Notes under the pieces: generated by a model
What the model saw: only the letters and a program-made list of their open reading frames with translations
Told to the model about the DNA's origin: nothing
Database searches by the model: none
Translations under genes and position numbers: made by a program
NCBI RefSeq assembly: GCF_003336745.1
Contig: NZ_QGMX01000001.1
Location: 1 to 64,000, forward strand
DNA from: Thermus caldifontis
GTDB lineage: Bacteria > Deinococcota > Deinococci > Deinococcales > Thermaceae
Direction of reading: 5' to 3'
DNA: 64,000 nucleotides
Shown here: positions 1 through 8,033 of the stretch, one piece after another
How positions within the stretch are numbered: position 1 is the stretch's first letter
How the letters are laid out: every line of letters begins with the position of its first letter

Positions 1-67
1 CTGGCTAAGATACGGGAGGGGTCGGTTCCCCAAGGTGTCTCAAATGTAGTGGCCAATTACACCGGTA

Positions 68-96
68 TTGACCCGGCAATCAACATATGGTAGCCT
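68..96 (+). promoter_or_regulatory. putative promoter of the B12-riboswitch operon
   Basis: A TTGACC -35 hexamer lies at 68-73 and a weak -10 (TAGCCT) at 91-96 with a 17-base spacer. It is about 35 bases upstream of the riboswitch aptamer, which is the expected place. The -35 is good and the -10 is poor, so this is a positional inference. Bases 1-67 hold no gene that I recognise. Confidence 0.4.
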
Positions 97-104
97 CCCT
101 GGCA

Positions 105-128
105 GGACACCCAAAACTTGGGGTGTCC
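105..128 (+). other. 8-bp perfect hairpin just upstream of the aptamer
   Basis: GGACACCC at 105-112 pairs perfectly with GGGTGTCC at 121-128 around an 8-base loop. It would form at the 5' end of the transcript, directly before the riboswitch P1 stem. It may stabilise the leader RNA; it is not part of the known cobalamin aptamer core. Confidence 0.45.
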
Positions 129-129
129 C

Positions 130-254
130 GGCCGCGATGCCAGGCCGACAGGCCTGGACGCCTTCTGGCGGTGGGGGAAGTCCGGTGCAAGTCCGGCGCT
201 GTCCCGCAACGGTAACCGGCCCCGTCCGGAAGCCCGAGTACCCGCTTCGCGGCC
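130..254 (+). promoter_or_regulatory. cobalamin (adenosylcobalamin-type) riboswitch aptamer
   Basis: The conserved B12-box is plain: GGTGCAAGTCC at 184-194, then GCTGTCCCGCAACGGTAA ending at 215, then the AGCCCGAGTACCCGCT segment near 231-246. The closing P1 stem is an 8-bp pair, GGCCGCGA at 130-137 with TCGCGGCC at 247-254. About 190 bases separate the aptamer from the first start codon at 442, which leaves room for an expression platform; a TGGCCC/GGGCCA stem near 332-350 is one candidate element. The operon it leads encodes MetE and class I ribonucleotide reductase. Both have B12-dependent counterparts (MetH and NrdJ) in many bacteria, so repression by B12 is the expected logic. Confidence 0.93.
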
Positions 255-441
255 TTACCCCGTAGCCCTCGAGGCAAGGGTGAAGGTGGTGATGCCTGTG
301 GGACCCTAGACCCTTAACCCCCTCACAAACTGTGGCCCAGAGCCGTGGGGCCAAGCGGCTATCGGCGTAAGGCAACAGGGGTTTGCCCTTCCCTGGCGAA
401 AGGGGGTCATCCCTTCCAGAGAAGGATGCGGGGAGTTTCGC

Positions 442-822
442 ATGAAGGAAACGCGCATGGTGCATACCGTTTTCCCTGGGGAAACCAACCATTACGGAAC
501 CCTTTTTGGCGGCACCGCCTTGGCCTGGATGGACCAAGCGGCCTTCGTGGCCGCCACCCGCCATGCCCGGCGGAAGGTGGTAACCGTTCACTCGGATGCG
601 GTGGACTTTAAGCGCCCGGTGCCCTTGGGCTCCATCGTGGAGCTCAGGGCCCGGGTGGTAGAGGTGGGCCACACCTCCATGCGGGTGGAGGTAGAGATGT
701 GGGTAGAGCCCATAGAAGCGGGTAAAGAAGCCTATCTGGCGGCCAGGGGAGGCTTCGTGCTGGTGGCGGTGGACGAAAGGGGGCGTCCCGTTCCTGTGCC
801 CCCCTTGGGAGGGGAGAGATGA
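442..822 (+). CDS. acyl-CoA thioesterase, hotdog fold (YciA-like)
   Basis: A 126-residue single-domain hotdog thioesterase that should hydrolyse acyl-CoA in the cytosol. The N-terminal stretch with NHYGTLFGGTALAWMDQAA is typical of the YciA/ACOT group, with the catalytic Asp in the WMD segment (about residue 32). It is the first gene behind the cobalamin riboswitch, and its stop overlaps the metE start in an ATGA. Its link to B12 metabolism is not obvious. One guess is that it relieves acyl-CoA build-up when a B12-dependent mutase (e.g. methylmalonyl-CoA mutase) is idle. Family assignment is firm; the substrate is unknown. Confidence 0.85.
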   Translation: MKETRMVHTVFPGETNHYGTLFGGTALAWMDQAAFVAATRHARRKVVTVHSDAVDFKRPVPLGSIVELRARVVEVGHTSMRVEVEMWVEPIEAGKEAYLAARGGFVLVAVDERGRPVPVPPLGGER

Positions 823-2978
823 TCCGCACCCTGGGCTTTGGTCTACCCCGCCTGGGCCCTAACCTGGAGTACAAAAGGCTCCTGGAGGGTTTCTGGTCGG
901 GGCTCCTCTCGCAAGAAAAGCTCCTAGCAGGCTTGCAGGAGCTGGAGGGCCTAAGGGCAACCGCCTATCGGGAGGCGGTGGACCTCCACCCCGCAGGGGA
1001 GCTCAGCCTCTACGACCCCATGCTGGACCTGGCGGTGGCCTTGGGCCTCTATGCGGCGCCCGCGGGGGACCTCGAGGCCTACTACGCCCTAGCCCGGGGC
1101 AATGGGGCTCTTCCCTTAAGGAAGTGGTTCGGCACCAACTACCACTACCTGGTGCCCCGCCTCCCAGAGAGGCCCCAGTACGCGCCAAGGCCAGGCTGGT
1201 TTCCCTACCCCATAGGTGCCCCTCAAGAAGAGGGGCTTCCCACCCTGATCGGCCCCTACACCTTGGTGCGGCTGGCGCAAAACCCGCCCGCCTCCCCCAT
1301 GGAGGTTCAAGCCCACCTCGAGGCCCTAGGAGAGGCCTACGGGGAGCTCCTGGGGTGGGCCGGGGGCCGCACCGTCCTCCTACAGGAACCGGCCTTGGGG
1401 CTGGACGGCGCGGGGGACCACCTGTCCTGGCTGTTGCCGGTTTACCGCACCCTGGCGGAACGAACCCCCTTGGTCCTCCTCACCTACTACCTGCCCCTGG
1501 AGCCAGGGGTGGCTGAGGCCCTAGCCCAGTTGCCCCTGAAAGGGCTAGGCCTGGTGTACCAGCCGGGAAGCCCCCTGCCCCACCCCGCCCCGGGTACGGC
1601 CCTGGTCCTGGGGGTGGTAGAGGGGAACGGGGTGTGGCGTACGGACCTGGCCGCCCTCCAGGAGGCCCTAACTCCCGTGGTGGAGGCCGGGCAGGAGGTC
1701 TGGCTCACCAGCAAAGCTCCCCTCTTCCACCTGCCCTGGCGGGTGGCCGAACCCTTGCCCCCTGGGCTAGAGGGCCGGCTGGCCTTTGCCGTGGAACGGC
1801 TGAAGGAGCTCTCCCTCCTCAAGGGGCTTCTTCTGGGAGAGGGCAACCCTGAGGCCCAAGCCTGGCACACTCCCCCCCTCCCCTGGGACCGGGTTCCTTC
1901 CCCTATCCCCCCTTCCCGTCCCTCCCGGCAGGTTCGGCGCCAAGGGCAAAAGGACCTGGGCCTTCCCCCCTTTCCCACCACCACCATCGGCAGCTTTCCC
2001 CAGACCCAGGAACTGAGGGCGCTCCGCCGGCGCCTGCGCTCAGGGCAGCTGGACCCCGCGGCCTACCGGGCAAGGATACAGGAGGCCATCCGGGAGAACA
2101 TCCGCCTTCAGGAGGAGCTGGGCTTGGACGTTCTGGTCCACGGGGAGCCAGAACGAAGCGACATGGTGGAGTTTTTTGCGGAGCGCTTGGAGGGCTTCCA
2201 CACCACCCAGGGGGGTTTTGTCCTCTCCTACGGGAGCCGGGTCTGGCGCCCCCCCATCCTCTTTGCCCCGCCCAAGCGCCGGGGATCCTTGGTCCTGGAG
2301 GAAACCCTCTACGCCCAAAGCCTCACCCCCAAGCCGGTAAAGGCCATCCTCACAGGCCCCATCACCCTGGCCGCCTGGAGCTACCTGCCCCAGGGGGTAG
2401 GGTTCCGGGAAACCGTCTTGGCCCTGGCGGAGGCCCTGCGGGAAGAGGTGAAGGAGGTGGCCGCCCAAGGGATCCGCATGGTGCAGGTGGACGAACCCGC
2501 CCTGCTGGAAAAGCTCCCCTTGCGGGAGAGGGAAAGGCCCGGCTACCTAGAGGTGGTGAGGGAGGCCTTCTTGCGGGTGGTGGGGGATCTGCCTCCCGGG
2601 GTGCAGGTGCACCTCCACCTCTGCTACTCCGACTACGCCGCCTTAAGGCCCTTCCTGGAGGCCATGGACCCGGACGTGGTGAGCCTCGAGGGGGCCAGGC
2701 AGGACCCGAGCTTCCTGGAGGCCCTAGCGGACCTTCCCGTGGACCTGGGCCCCGGGGCCTTTGACGTCCACTCCCCCCTGGAGGCCAGGGTGGAGGAGAT
2801 CCTAGCCCGGCTCCAGGGTTACCTGCGGCACCTGCCCCCGGAGCGCCTATGGGTGAATCCCGACTGCGGCCTCAAAACCCGGAAGCCGGAGGAGGCCGTG
2901 GCCAACCTCAGGAACATGGTGGAGGCCACCAAAAAGCTAAGGGAGCGCATGGGAGGAAAGGATGCTGACAGAACCTAG
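819..2978 (+). CDS. metE: cobalamin-independent methionine synthase
   Basis: A 719-residue MetE with both (beta-alpha)8 barrels. The N-terminal half begins with the usual LGFGLPRLGPNLEYKRLLEG. The catalytic half begins near residue 380 with FPTTTIGSFPQT. Zinc ligands are visible: His and Cys in VHLHLCYSDY, Glu in VVSLEGARQD, and Cys in VNPDCGLKTR. It transfers the methyl group of 5-methyltetrahydrofolate (polyglutamate) to homocysteine without B12. The start overlaps the thioesterase stop by 4 bases, and the 3' end overlaps nrdB by 17 bases in another frame, so the genes are co-transcribed. Control by the upstream cobalamin riboswitch is a well-known arrangement for metE. Confidence 0.95.
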   Translation: MIRTLGFGLPRLGPNLEYKRLLEGFWSGLLSQEKLLAGLQELEGLRATAYREAVDLHPAGELSLYDPMLDLAVALGLYAAPAGDLEAYYALARGNGALPLRKWFGTNYHYLVPRLPERPQYAPRPGWFPYPIGAPQEEGLPTLIGPYTLVRLAQNPPASPMEVQAHLEALGEAYGELLGWAGGRTVLLQEPALGLDGAGDHLSWLLPVYRTLAERTPLVLLTYYLPLEPGVAEALAQLPLKGLGLVYQPGSPLPHPAPGTALVLGVVEGNGVWRTDLAALQEALTPVVEAGQEVWLTSKAPLFHLPWRVAEPLPPGLEGRLAFAVERLKELSLLKGLLLGEGNPEAQAWHTPPLPWDRVPSPIPPSRPSRQVRRQGQKDLGLPPFPTTTIGSFPQTQELRALRRRLRSGQLDPAAYRARIQEAIRENIRLQEELGLDVLVHGEPERSDMVEFFAERLEGFHTTQGGFVLSYGSRVWRPPILFAPPKRRGSLVLEETLYAQSLTPKPVKAILTGPITLAAWSYLPQGVGFRETVLALAEALREEVKEVAAQGIRMVQVDEPALLEKLPLRERERPGYLEVVREAFLRVVGDLPPGVQVHLHLCYSDYAALRPFLEAMDPDVVSLEGARQDPSFLEALADLPVDLGPGAFDVHSPLEARVEEILARLQGYLRHLPPERLWVNPDCGLKTRKPEEAVANLRNMVEATKKLRERMGGKDADRT

Positions 2979-3933
2979 ACCCCACTACCGCCCCTACGAG
3001 TACCCCAGGCTTCTGGACTATCGGGACGCCATCCGGCACAGCTACTGGCTCCACACGGAGTTTAGCTACACCGCCGACGTGCAGGACTACGCCCTCGCCC
3101 CCAAGGAGGTGCGCTCCCTGGTGGAGCGCTCTCTCCTCGCCATCGCCCAAGTGGAGCTTTCCGTGAAGCTCTTCTGGGCCAGGGTTTACGAGGTCTTCCC
3201 CAAACCCGAGGTGGCGGAGGTGGGCATGACCTTCGCCGAAAGCGAGGTGCGCCATGCCAACGCCTACGCCCACCTCCTGGACCTCCTGGGCCTCGAGGAC
3301 CGCTTCCAAGAAGCCCTGGAAAGGGAAACCGCCCTCCGGGAAAGGCACCGCCGGTTGGGAGAGGTGCTGGCCCATGCCCACAAGGGTAGCCTTAGGGACT
3401 ACGCCCTGGCCCTCCTCCTCTTTTCCGCCTTCACCGAGCACGCCTCCTTGTTCTCCCAGTTCTATGTGCTCATGGCCTTGAACAAGCGCCTAGGCCGGTT
3501 CAAGGGGATCTCCAACGCCATAGAAGCCACCAGCAAGGAGGAAAACCTCCACGGACTCTTTGGGGTGGAGCTCCTTCGCATCCTTAAGGAGGAGAGGCCC
3601 GACCTCTTCGGGCCCACCTTTGCCCAGGAGGTATGGGACCGGGTCCAGGCCTTCTTCCGGGCGGAGGAGGCCCTCCTGGACTGGATCTTCGCCCAAGGAG
3701 ACGTGGCGGCGGTGGCAAGGGATGAGGTTCTGGAGTTCTTGAAGTGGCGGTACAACCAGACCCTCTCCCTCCATGGCCTCCCCGCCCCCTTCTCCGTGCA
3801 AAGGGATCTCCTGAAGGACACGGAGTGGTTTGACCTGGAGCTGTTGGCGGACAAGGAGGTGGACTTCTTCAACAAGAGAAGCGTGGCCTACGCCCGCAGG
3901 GTGCAGAGCTACGATCCGGAAAGCCTGTTTTGA
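2962..3933 (+). CDS. nrdB: class I ribonucleotide reductase, small (radical) subunit
   Basis: A 323-residue R2 protein. Dimetal ligands line up as E95, H98, E159, E194 and H197, with Y102 seven residues after E95, exactly where the radical tyrosine (E. coli Y122) sits. The first ligand is probably E65, where E. coli-type R2 has Asp. The protein makes the radical used by NrdA for dNTP synthesis with oxygen but without B12. The ATG lies inside the last 17 bases of metE, and nrdA follows after 12 bases. Presence of the Tyr argues for a tyrosyl-radical enzyme rather than the Tyr-lacking subclass Ic. Metal type (FeFe, MnFe or MnMn) cannot be told from sequence. Confidence 0.92.
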   Translation: MLTEPRPHYRPYEYPRLLDYRDAIRHSYWLHTEFSYTADVQDYALAPKEVRSLVERSLLAIAQVELSVKLFWARVYEVFPKPEVAEVGMTFAESEVRHANAYAHLLDLLGLEDRFQEALERETALRERHRRLGEVLAHAHKGSLRDYALALLLFSAFTEHASLFSQFYVLMALNKRLGRFKGISNAIEATSKEENLHGLFGVELLRILKEERPDLFGPTFAQEVWDRVQAFFRAEEALLDWIFAQGDVAAVARDEVLEFLKWRYNQTLSLHGLPAPFSVQRDLLKDTEWFDLELLADKEVDFFNKRSVAYARRVQSYDPESLF

Positions 3934-3945
3934 GGGAGGGTAAGG

Positions 3946-5616
3946 ATGCTAAAGACCAAGAGGGAGTACAAACCCTGGTACTGGGCCAACGAGTGGACCC
4001 GCCTCTACATGAGCCGGGGCTATCTCCTCCCCGGGGTGACCGTGGAGGAGCGTGTAACCCAGATCGCCGACCGGGCGGAGGCCCTTACGGGGATTGAGGG
4101 GTTTTCCCGCAAGTTCCAGGAGTACATGGCTAAGGGCTGGTACTCCTTGGCCACCCCCATCTGGGCCAACTACGGCCTCAGGCGGGGCCTACCCATCTCC
4201 TGCTACGGCACCTATGTGGAGGACGATACCGCCTCCATTCTCAAGGCGGTGGCCGAGATCGGCATGATGAGCAAGCAGGGCGGGGGAACCTCCGTCTACC
4301 TGGGCACCTTGCGACCCAGGGGGGCCCCCATTCGCGACAACGGGGAGAGCAACGGCTCCTACGCCTTTGCCTCCCTCTTTGACCGGGTGATTGAGGTCTT
4401 CAACCAGGGTTCCACCCGCCGCGGCCAGTGCGCCGCCTACATCCCCATAGAGCACCCTGATTTTGAAGAGTGGCTGAAGGTCCAACGGGAAGGAGGGGAG
4501 ATCCAGTCCCTCTTCTGGGGGGTTTCCGTGGGGGACGTCTGGCTGGAAGCCATGGTGGCCGGGGATAGGGAAAAGCGGGAAAGATGGGCCAAGGTGCTCA
4601 AAAGCCGGGCCGAGGTGGGCATCCCCTACCTCTTCTTCCGGGACAACGCCAACCGCCAGGCCCCGGAGGTGTTCAGGAAGCTGGGGAAGACCATCCACGC
4701 CTCCAACCTCTGCACCGAGATCATGCTCCCCTCCGGCCCCGAGGAGAGCTTCGTCTGCTGCCTTTCCTCCTTAAACCTTCTCCACTTTGACGAGTGGAAG
4801 GACACGGATGCCGTGGAAACCCTCACCGTCTTCCTGGACTCGGTGCTGGACGATTTCATTGAAAAGGCGGAGGGCATCCCCTACATGGAACGCGCCGTGC
4901 GCTTTGCCAAGCGGTATAGGGCCATCGGCATCGGAGTCCTGGGCTGGCACAGTTACCTGCAGTCCAAGGGGATCCCCCTGGAGAGTCCCGAGGCCCTGTT
5001 CCTCAACAACCTCATCTTCAAGACCATCCGCGAGAAGGCGGAGGAGGCAAGCCGCTGGCTGAGAAAGCGCCACCCTGAGGACGAGCTGGCCCAGGTCATG
5101 GAAAGGCGAAACGCCACCCTTCTGGCCATCGCGCCCACCAAGAGCAGCTCCTTCATTCTGGGCCAGGTATCCCCTTCCATTGAACCCTACACCAGCAACT
5201 ACTACCTCAAGGACCTGCAAAAGGCCCGGGTACCCTTCAAAAACCCCTTTCTGGAAGAGCTGCTTCGGCAAAAGGGCAAGGACGAGGAACGGGTGTGGCG
5301 GAGCATCCTGGAAAGGAATGGCTCCGTGCAGCACCTGGACTTCCTTACGGACGAGGAGAAGGACGTCTTCAAGACCTTCGCCGAGGTGTCGCAAAAGACC
5401 CTTATCAACCTAGCAGCCGCCCGGCAGAAGCACATTGACCAAGGCCAGTCCCTAAACCTGGTAATCCACCCCGAGGCACCCCCCAAGGACGTGAACGAGC
5501 TCTACCTGCACGCCTGGCGGAGTGGGCTTAAGGCGCTTTACTACCAGTTCAGCTCCAGCGCCGCCCAGGCCTATAGCCGCGACCTCCTCCTCTCCTGCCG
5601 GGCCTGCGAGGGCTAG
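3946..5616 (+). CDS. nrdA: class I ribonucleotide reductase, large (catalytic) subunit
   Basis: A compact 556-residue catalytic subunit. Visible active-site residues are C86 (ISCYG), N254-C256-E258 (NLCTE), the partner cysteine at 271/272, the Y532-Y533 pair of the radical-transfer path (ALYYQ), and a C-terminal C551-x-x-C554 redox tail. The tyrosine pair marks it as class I. It is about 200 residues shorter than E. coli NrdA and starts directly with the catalytic domain, so there is no N-terminal ATP-cone and dATP overall-activity control is probably absent. It pairs with NrdB just upstream and is the last gene of the riboswitch operon; its stop overlaps that of the convergent glpF remnant. 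Confidence 0.92.
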   Translation: MLKTKREYKPWYWANEWTRLYMSRGYLLPGVTVEERVTQIADRAEALTGIEGFSRKFQEYMAKGWYSLATPIWANYGLRRGLPISCYGTYVEDDTASILKAVAEIGMMSKQGGGTSVYLGTLRPRGAPIRDNGESNGSYAFASLFDRVIEVFNQGSTRRGQCAAYIPIEHPDFEEWLKVQREGGEIQSLFWGVSVGDVWLEAMVAGDREKRERWAKVLKSRAEVGIPYLFFRDNANRQAPEVFRKLGKTIHASNLCTEIMLPSGPEESFVCCLSSLNLLHFDEWKDTDAVETLTVFLDSVLDDFIEKAEGIPYMERAVRFAKRYRAIGIGVLGWHSYLQSKGIPLESPEALFLNNLIFKTIREKAEEASRWLRKRHPEDELAQVMERRNATLLAIAPTKSSSFILGQVSPSIEPYTSNYYLKDLQKARVPFKNPFLEELLRQKGKDEERVWRSILERNGSVQHLDFLTDEEKDVFKTFAEVSQKTLINLAAARQKHIDQGQSLNLVIHPEAPPKDVNELYLHAWRSGLKALYYQFSSSAAQAYSRDLLLSCRACEG

Positions 5617-6334
5617 CCCTTGAAAACCCCAAGGCGGTGGTAGAGGAGGGTGGCCCCCAGGGCTCCCAGAAGGGGGAAGAGGGCCGGGACCAGAAGATAG
5701 GGGCTAGCGGCTCCCTCTACCCCCAAAAGGCCCGCCAGAAGCCTGGGGGAAAGGTCCCGGGCAGGGTTGAGGGCAAAGCCGCCAGGCCCTCCCAGACCAT
5801 AGCCCACCGCCGCCACGGTGAGGCCCAGAAAGAGGGGAAGAAGCCGGGTGTCCCGTGCGGCTACCAGGATGACGGCCATGAGGGCGAAGGTGCCCAGGGC
5901 CTCGGCCACCGCCGGGCCGGTCCAGCCATAAAGGGCCTCGGGCGCGGTGCGCAGGAAGCCCGGCCCCGTGGAGAACACGTTGGGCATCCCTTGGGCAATA
6001 AGCCCCTCCCGGTAGGCCAGGAAGGCCCCCAAAGCGCCCAGGAAACCCCCGGTAAATGCCCTATCAGGTAAAGGGGAACCAGGCGCCAGGGAAAGAGGCC
6101 AAAAGCCGCTAGGGCCAAGGTCACCGCCGGGTTCAAGTGAGCCCCGGAAAGGGGCCGACTGGCCAGAACCCCCACCAGCACCGCCAGCCCCGATCCCAAG
6201 GCGATGGCGTCATAGCCATAGGCACCCGGGGAGAGCCGGGGCTCCAGCAGCGCATCGGCCGCACTGCCCACCGTCAGAAGGACCAGGAGAAAGGTTCCAA
6301 GGAGCTCACCAATGAAAGCCTTTGTCACGCGCAT
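5613..6334 (-). pseudogene. glpF: glycerol facilitator (MIP family), interrupted by a frameshift
   Basis: Two overlapping reading frames together make one MIP channel of about 240 residues. The upstream frame has the first NPA box (SGAHLNPAVT). The downstream frame has the second (ALNPARDLSPRL); the Asp after NPAR marks an aquaglyceroporin rather than a water-only channel. The frame breaks at a run of five C on the plus strand (6046-6050). Adding one base there restores a normal MIP helix (LIGHLPGGFLGALGAFLAY). It may be a real disabling mutation or a homopolymer sequencing error. The start is uncertain among GTG 6337, ATG 6334 and GTG 6328; the GGAGG spacing favours 6328. Confidence 0.82.
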
Positions 6335-6406
6335 CACCTCCTGTCGCTATAACCCACTCATACTAGCGGCCTTTCGTCAGGTAATGGTCAAAGAGAGGAA
6401 AGAGGG

Positions 6407-6416
6407 TTAAGCTTAA
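6407..6416. promoter_or_regulatory. 10-bp palindrome TTAAGCTTAA before the BtuF-like gene
   Basis: A perfect palindrome ending 4 bases before the GTG start of the BtuF-like gene, in the divergent region with glpF. It is AT-rich in a very GC-rich genome and could be an operator or part of a promoter. It is short enough that chance is possible. Confidence 0.25.
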
Positions 6417-6420
6417 GAGG

Positions 6421-7281
6421 GTGCGGGTGGTCAGCCTGGTGCCCTCGGGAACCCTCCTCCTAAGGGCCTTGGGCCTCGAGCCCGTAGGGGTAAGCCACAG
6501 CTGTCCTAATCCCCAGGGCGTTCCCGTGGTGACGGAAGGCCTTATCCCCAAGGGCCTCCCCCAGGAGGAGATCGACCGGCGGGTGCGGGAGGCCCACGGG
6601 AGGGGGGAGCCCCTCTACAAGATCCGGGGGGAGGTGCTGGCAGCCTTAGAGGCAGACCTGCTGGTCAGCCAAGGGGTCTGCCAGGTGTGCGCGGTCACCC
6701 CCCAGCAGGCGGCCCTGGCCACCGCCTTCTTCCCAAGGCCCCCCAGGGTGTTGGAACTCCGGGGCACCCAGCTGGAAGGGCTCTTCCTGGATATATGGGC
6801 CCTGGCCCAAGCCCTGGACGTGGAGGAGAGGGGAAGGCATCTGGCTCAGGAGATTCGGGAAGGGCTTTCCCGTCTGCCCCCGCCTCCCCCTAGGCGTCCC
6901 TCCGTGGCCTTTCTGGAGTGGCTGGACCCCCCCTACCTGGGCGGGCACTGGGTACCGGAGCTGGTGGCCCTGGCTGGGGGCCGGTACCTGGGGCCTAAGC
7001 CGGGTACGCCCAGCCTGCGGGTGGACCCCATGGACCTTCCGGAAGCGGAGGTGGTCTTTATGGCCTTCTGCGGCTACAGCCTCGAGGAGGCCCTGGCCGC
7101 AGTGGCGGACCACCGGGCAAGAGGAGGGTATTTGGACCGCTATCTTCGGGGACGGCAGGCCTACCTTCTGGACGCTGGGCCCTTCCAGGCCCTGACCCAC
7201 CGGGTGGCAGAGGGGGTCTGGACGTTGGCCCACCTTCTACGAGGGAAGGGGGTTTCGCCTCATCTAGCCAGGCCTCTTTGA
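6421..7281 (+). CDS. BtuF-like corrinoid-binding protein without signal peptide
   Basis: A 286-residue periplasmic-binding-fold protein of the BtuF/FepB type (PF01497). It opens directly with MRVVSLVPSGTLLLRALGL, the first beta strand of the domain, so there is no signal peptide or lipobox in front. Family members bind B12 or related corrinoids for uptake by BtuCD, but no btuC or btuD lies in this window. A cytosolic role, or an upstream start lost to mutation, should be considered. Start is GTG at 6421 and is not supported by a well-placed ribosome site. Closeness to the riboswitch operon and the cob genes supports a corrinoid ligand over a siderophore. Confidence 0.72.
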   Translation: MRVVSLVPSGTLLLRALGLEPVGVSHSCPNPQGVPVVTEGLIPKGLPQEEIDRRVREAHGRGEPLYKIRGEVLAALEADLLVSQGVCQVCAVTPQQAALATAFFPRPPRVLELRGTQLEGLFLDIWALAQALDVEERGRHLAQEIREGLSRLPPPPPRRPSVAFLEWLDPPYLGGHWVPELVALAGGRYLGPKPGTPSLRVDPMDLPEAEVVFMAFCGYSLEEALAAVADHRARGGYLDRYLRGRQAYLLDAGPFQALTHRVAEGVWTLAHLLRGKGVSPHLARPL

Positions 7282-7292
7282 GGGGTAGGCAA

Positions 7293-7323
7293 AAAGGGGG
7301 GTAGCCCAAGGGCTGCCCCCCCT
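7293..7323 (-). terminator. rho-independent terminator of the sigma-factor operon
   Basis: A 12-bp stem (GGGGGGTAGCCC with GGGCTGCCCCCC, one G-T pair) at about 7296-7322 with a 2-base loop. On the minus strand it is followed by a run of T (plus-strand AAAAA at 7291-7295), so it ends minus-strand transcripts. It may also stop the btuF-like transcript from the other side. Confidence 0.75.
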
Positions 7324-7333
7324 ACCCCGGGTC

Positions 7334-7492
7334 CTACGAGGTTCGGAAACGGCCGTTTAGGCCTTGGGGGAAGAATCCACCCATGCTGACGCCGGTGTTG
7401 CCGGTGAGGTAGACGATCCTAAGCACCTCGCTCACCGTGCGCCCGAAGGCCACCCCATTGGCATCCGCGGGGACCAGGTTGGCCTTCTTCAT
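7334..7492 (-). CDS. small protein of unknown function, 52 residues
   Basis: A short open frame beginning MKKANLVPADANGVAFGRT and ending in GRFRTS. A strong ribosome site (AGGGAGGAGATATCCC) sits just before its ATG. It follows the CHRD gene by 26 bases on the same strand and precedes the operon terminator, so it is the last gene of the sigma/anti-sigma operon. It has no clear signal peptide or membrane segment. I do not recognise the family. The ribosome site, operon position and Thermus-like codon use are the reasons to believe it is real. Confidence 0.6.
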   Translation of the reverse strand: MKKANLVPADANGVAFGRTVSEVLRIVYLTGNTGVSMGGFFPQGLNGRFRTS

Positions 7493-7518
7493 GGGATATC
7501 TCCTCCCTTTCCCATCTC

Positions 7519-8025
7519 CTACCGCACTTGGATTTGCCCCCGCAGCTCCCCGGCACGGAAGGCGGCGGTGTGGATGTCCAGGTAGAGCTCTCCCCGGAAA
7601 AGCCGGGAGCGGTCCTCGAGGCCAAGCTCAATCCGGTCCAAAAAGGTGGCGCTCCTCCCATCCGGTGCGGGGTTGACCCGCAGAGCCTGAATCAAGGGTC
7701 CGTTCTGTCCCCGGGGGCCCCGGTGGAGGTGAACGGCGCTGATGAGCCGAGCGTTGAGGGCAGGATCGTCCACCGGGTCCCGGGTGTAGTCGCGGAAGGA
7801 GCCGGCCAGGTTGGCCACCGCCCCCTGGAGCAGAAGGCTTGGCCCCTGCACCTCCACCCTCACCACCGCCAGGGCCGGGGTGTCCACGGGATTAGGCACC
7901 ACCTCCGCCCCCGTCATGAGGACGGCCCGGACCAAGCCCCCCTGGGCCTGCGCCGAGTCCAGAAAGACCGCCACCCAGCCTGCTCCCAGTAGACCGGCCA
8001 GGGTCAGCGCGTCCCTACGGTTCAC
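7519..8025 (-). CDS. Tat-exported CHRD domain protein
   Basis: A 168-residue protein with a twin-arginine-like leader (NRRDALTLAGLLGAGW, cleavage probably after AQA near residue 28). It is followed by a single CHRD domain of about 120 residues, with the typical ISAVHLHRGPRGQNGP and ELRGQIQV segments. CHRD domains were named from chordin; in bacteria they are exported and their role is poorly known. The start is GTG at 8025 with a GGGTAGGGT ribosome site. It lies 8 bases downstream of the ferritin-like gene in the ECF sigma operon, so it is probably part of an envelope or stress response. Confidence 0.8.
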   Translation of the reverse strand: MNRRDALTLAGLLGAGWVAVFLDSAQAQGGLVRAVLMTGAEVVPNPVDTPALAVVRVEVQGPSLLLQGAVANLAGSFRDYTRDPVDDPALNARLISAVHLHRGPRGQNGPLIQALRVNPAPDGRSATFLDRIELGLEDRSRLFRGELYLDIHTAAFRAGELRGQIQVR

Positions 8026-8033
8026 CCTACCCC

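Noticed and set aside
40-672. Long minus-strand open frame across the riboswitch and thioesterase gene
   Set aside because: It is antisense to the aptamer and to a well-defined gene, has no ribosome site or family features, and is explained by the high GC content.
6040-6060. Programmed frameshifting in glpF
   Set aside because: The run has only five bases, too short for the slippage known from Thermus dnaX, and no stimulatory structure or conserved reason is seen; mutation or sequencing error is simpler.
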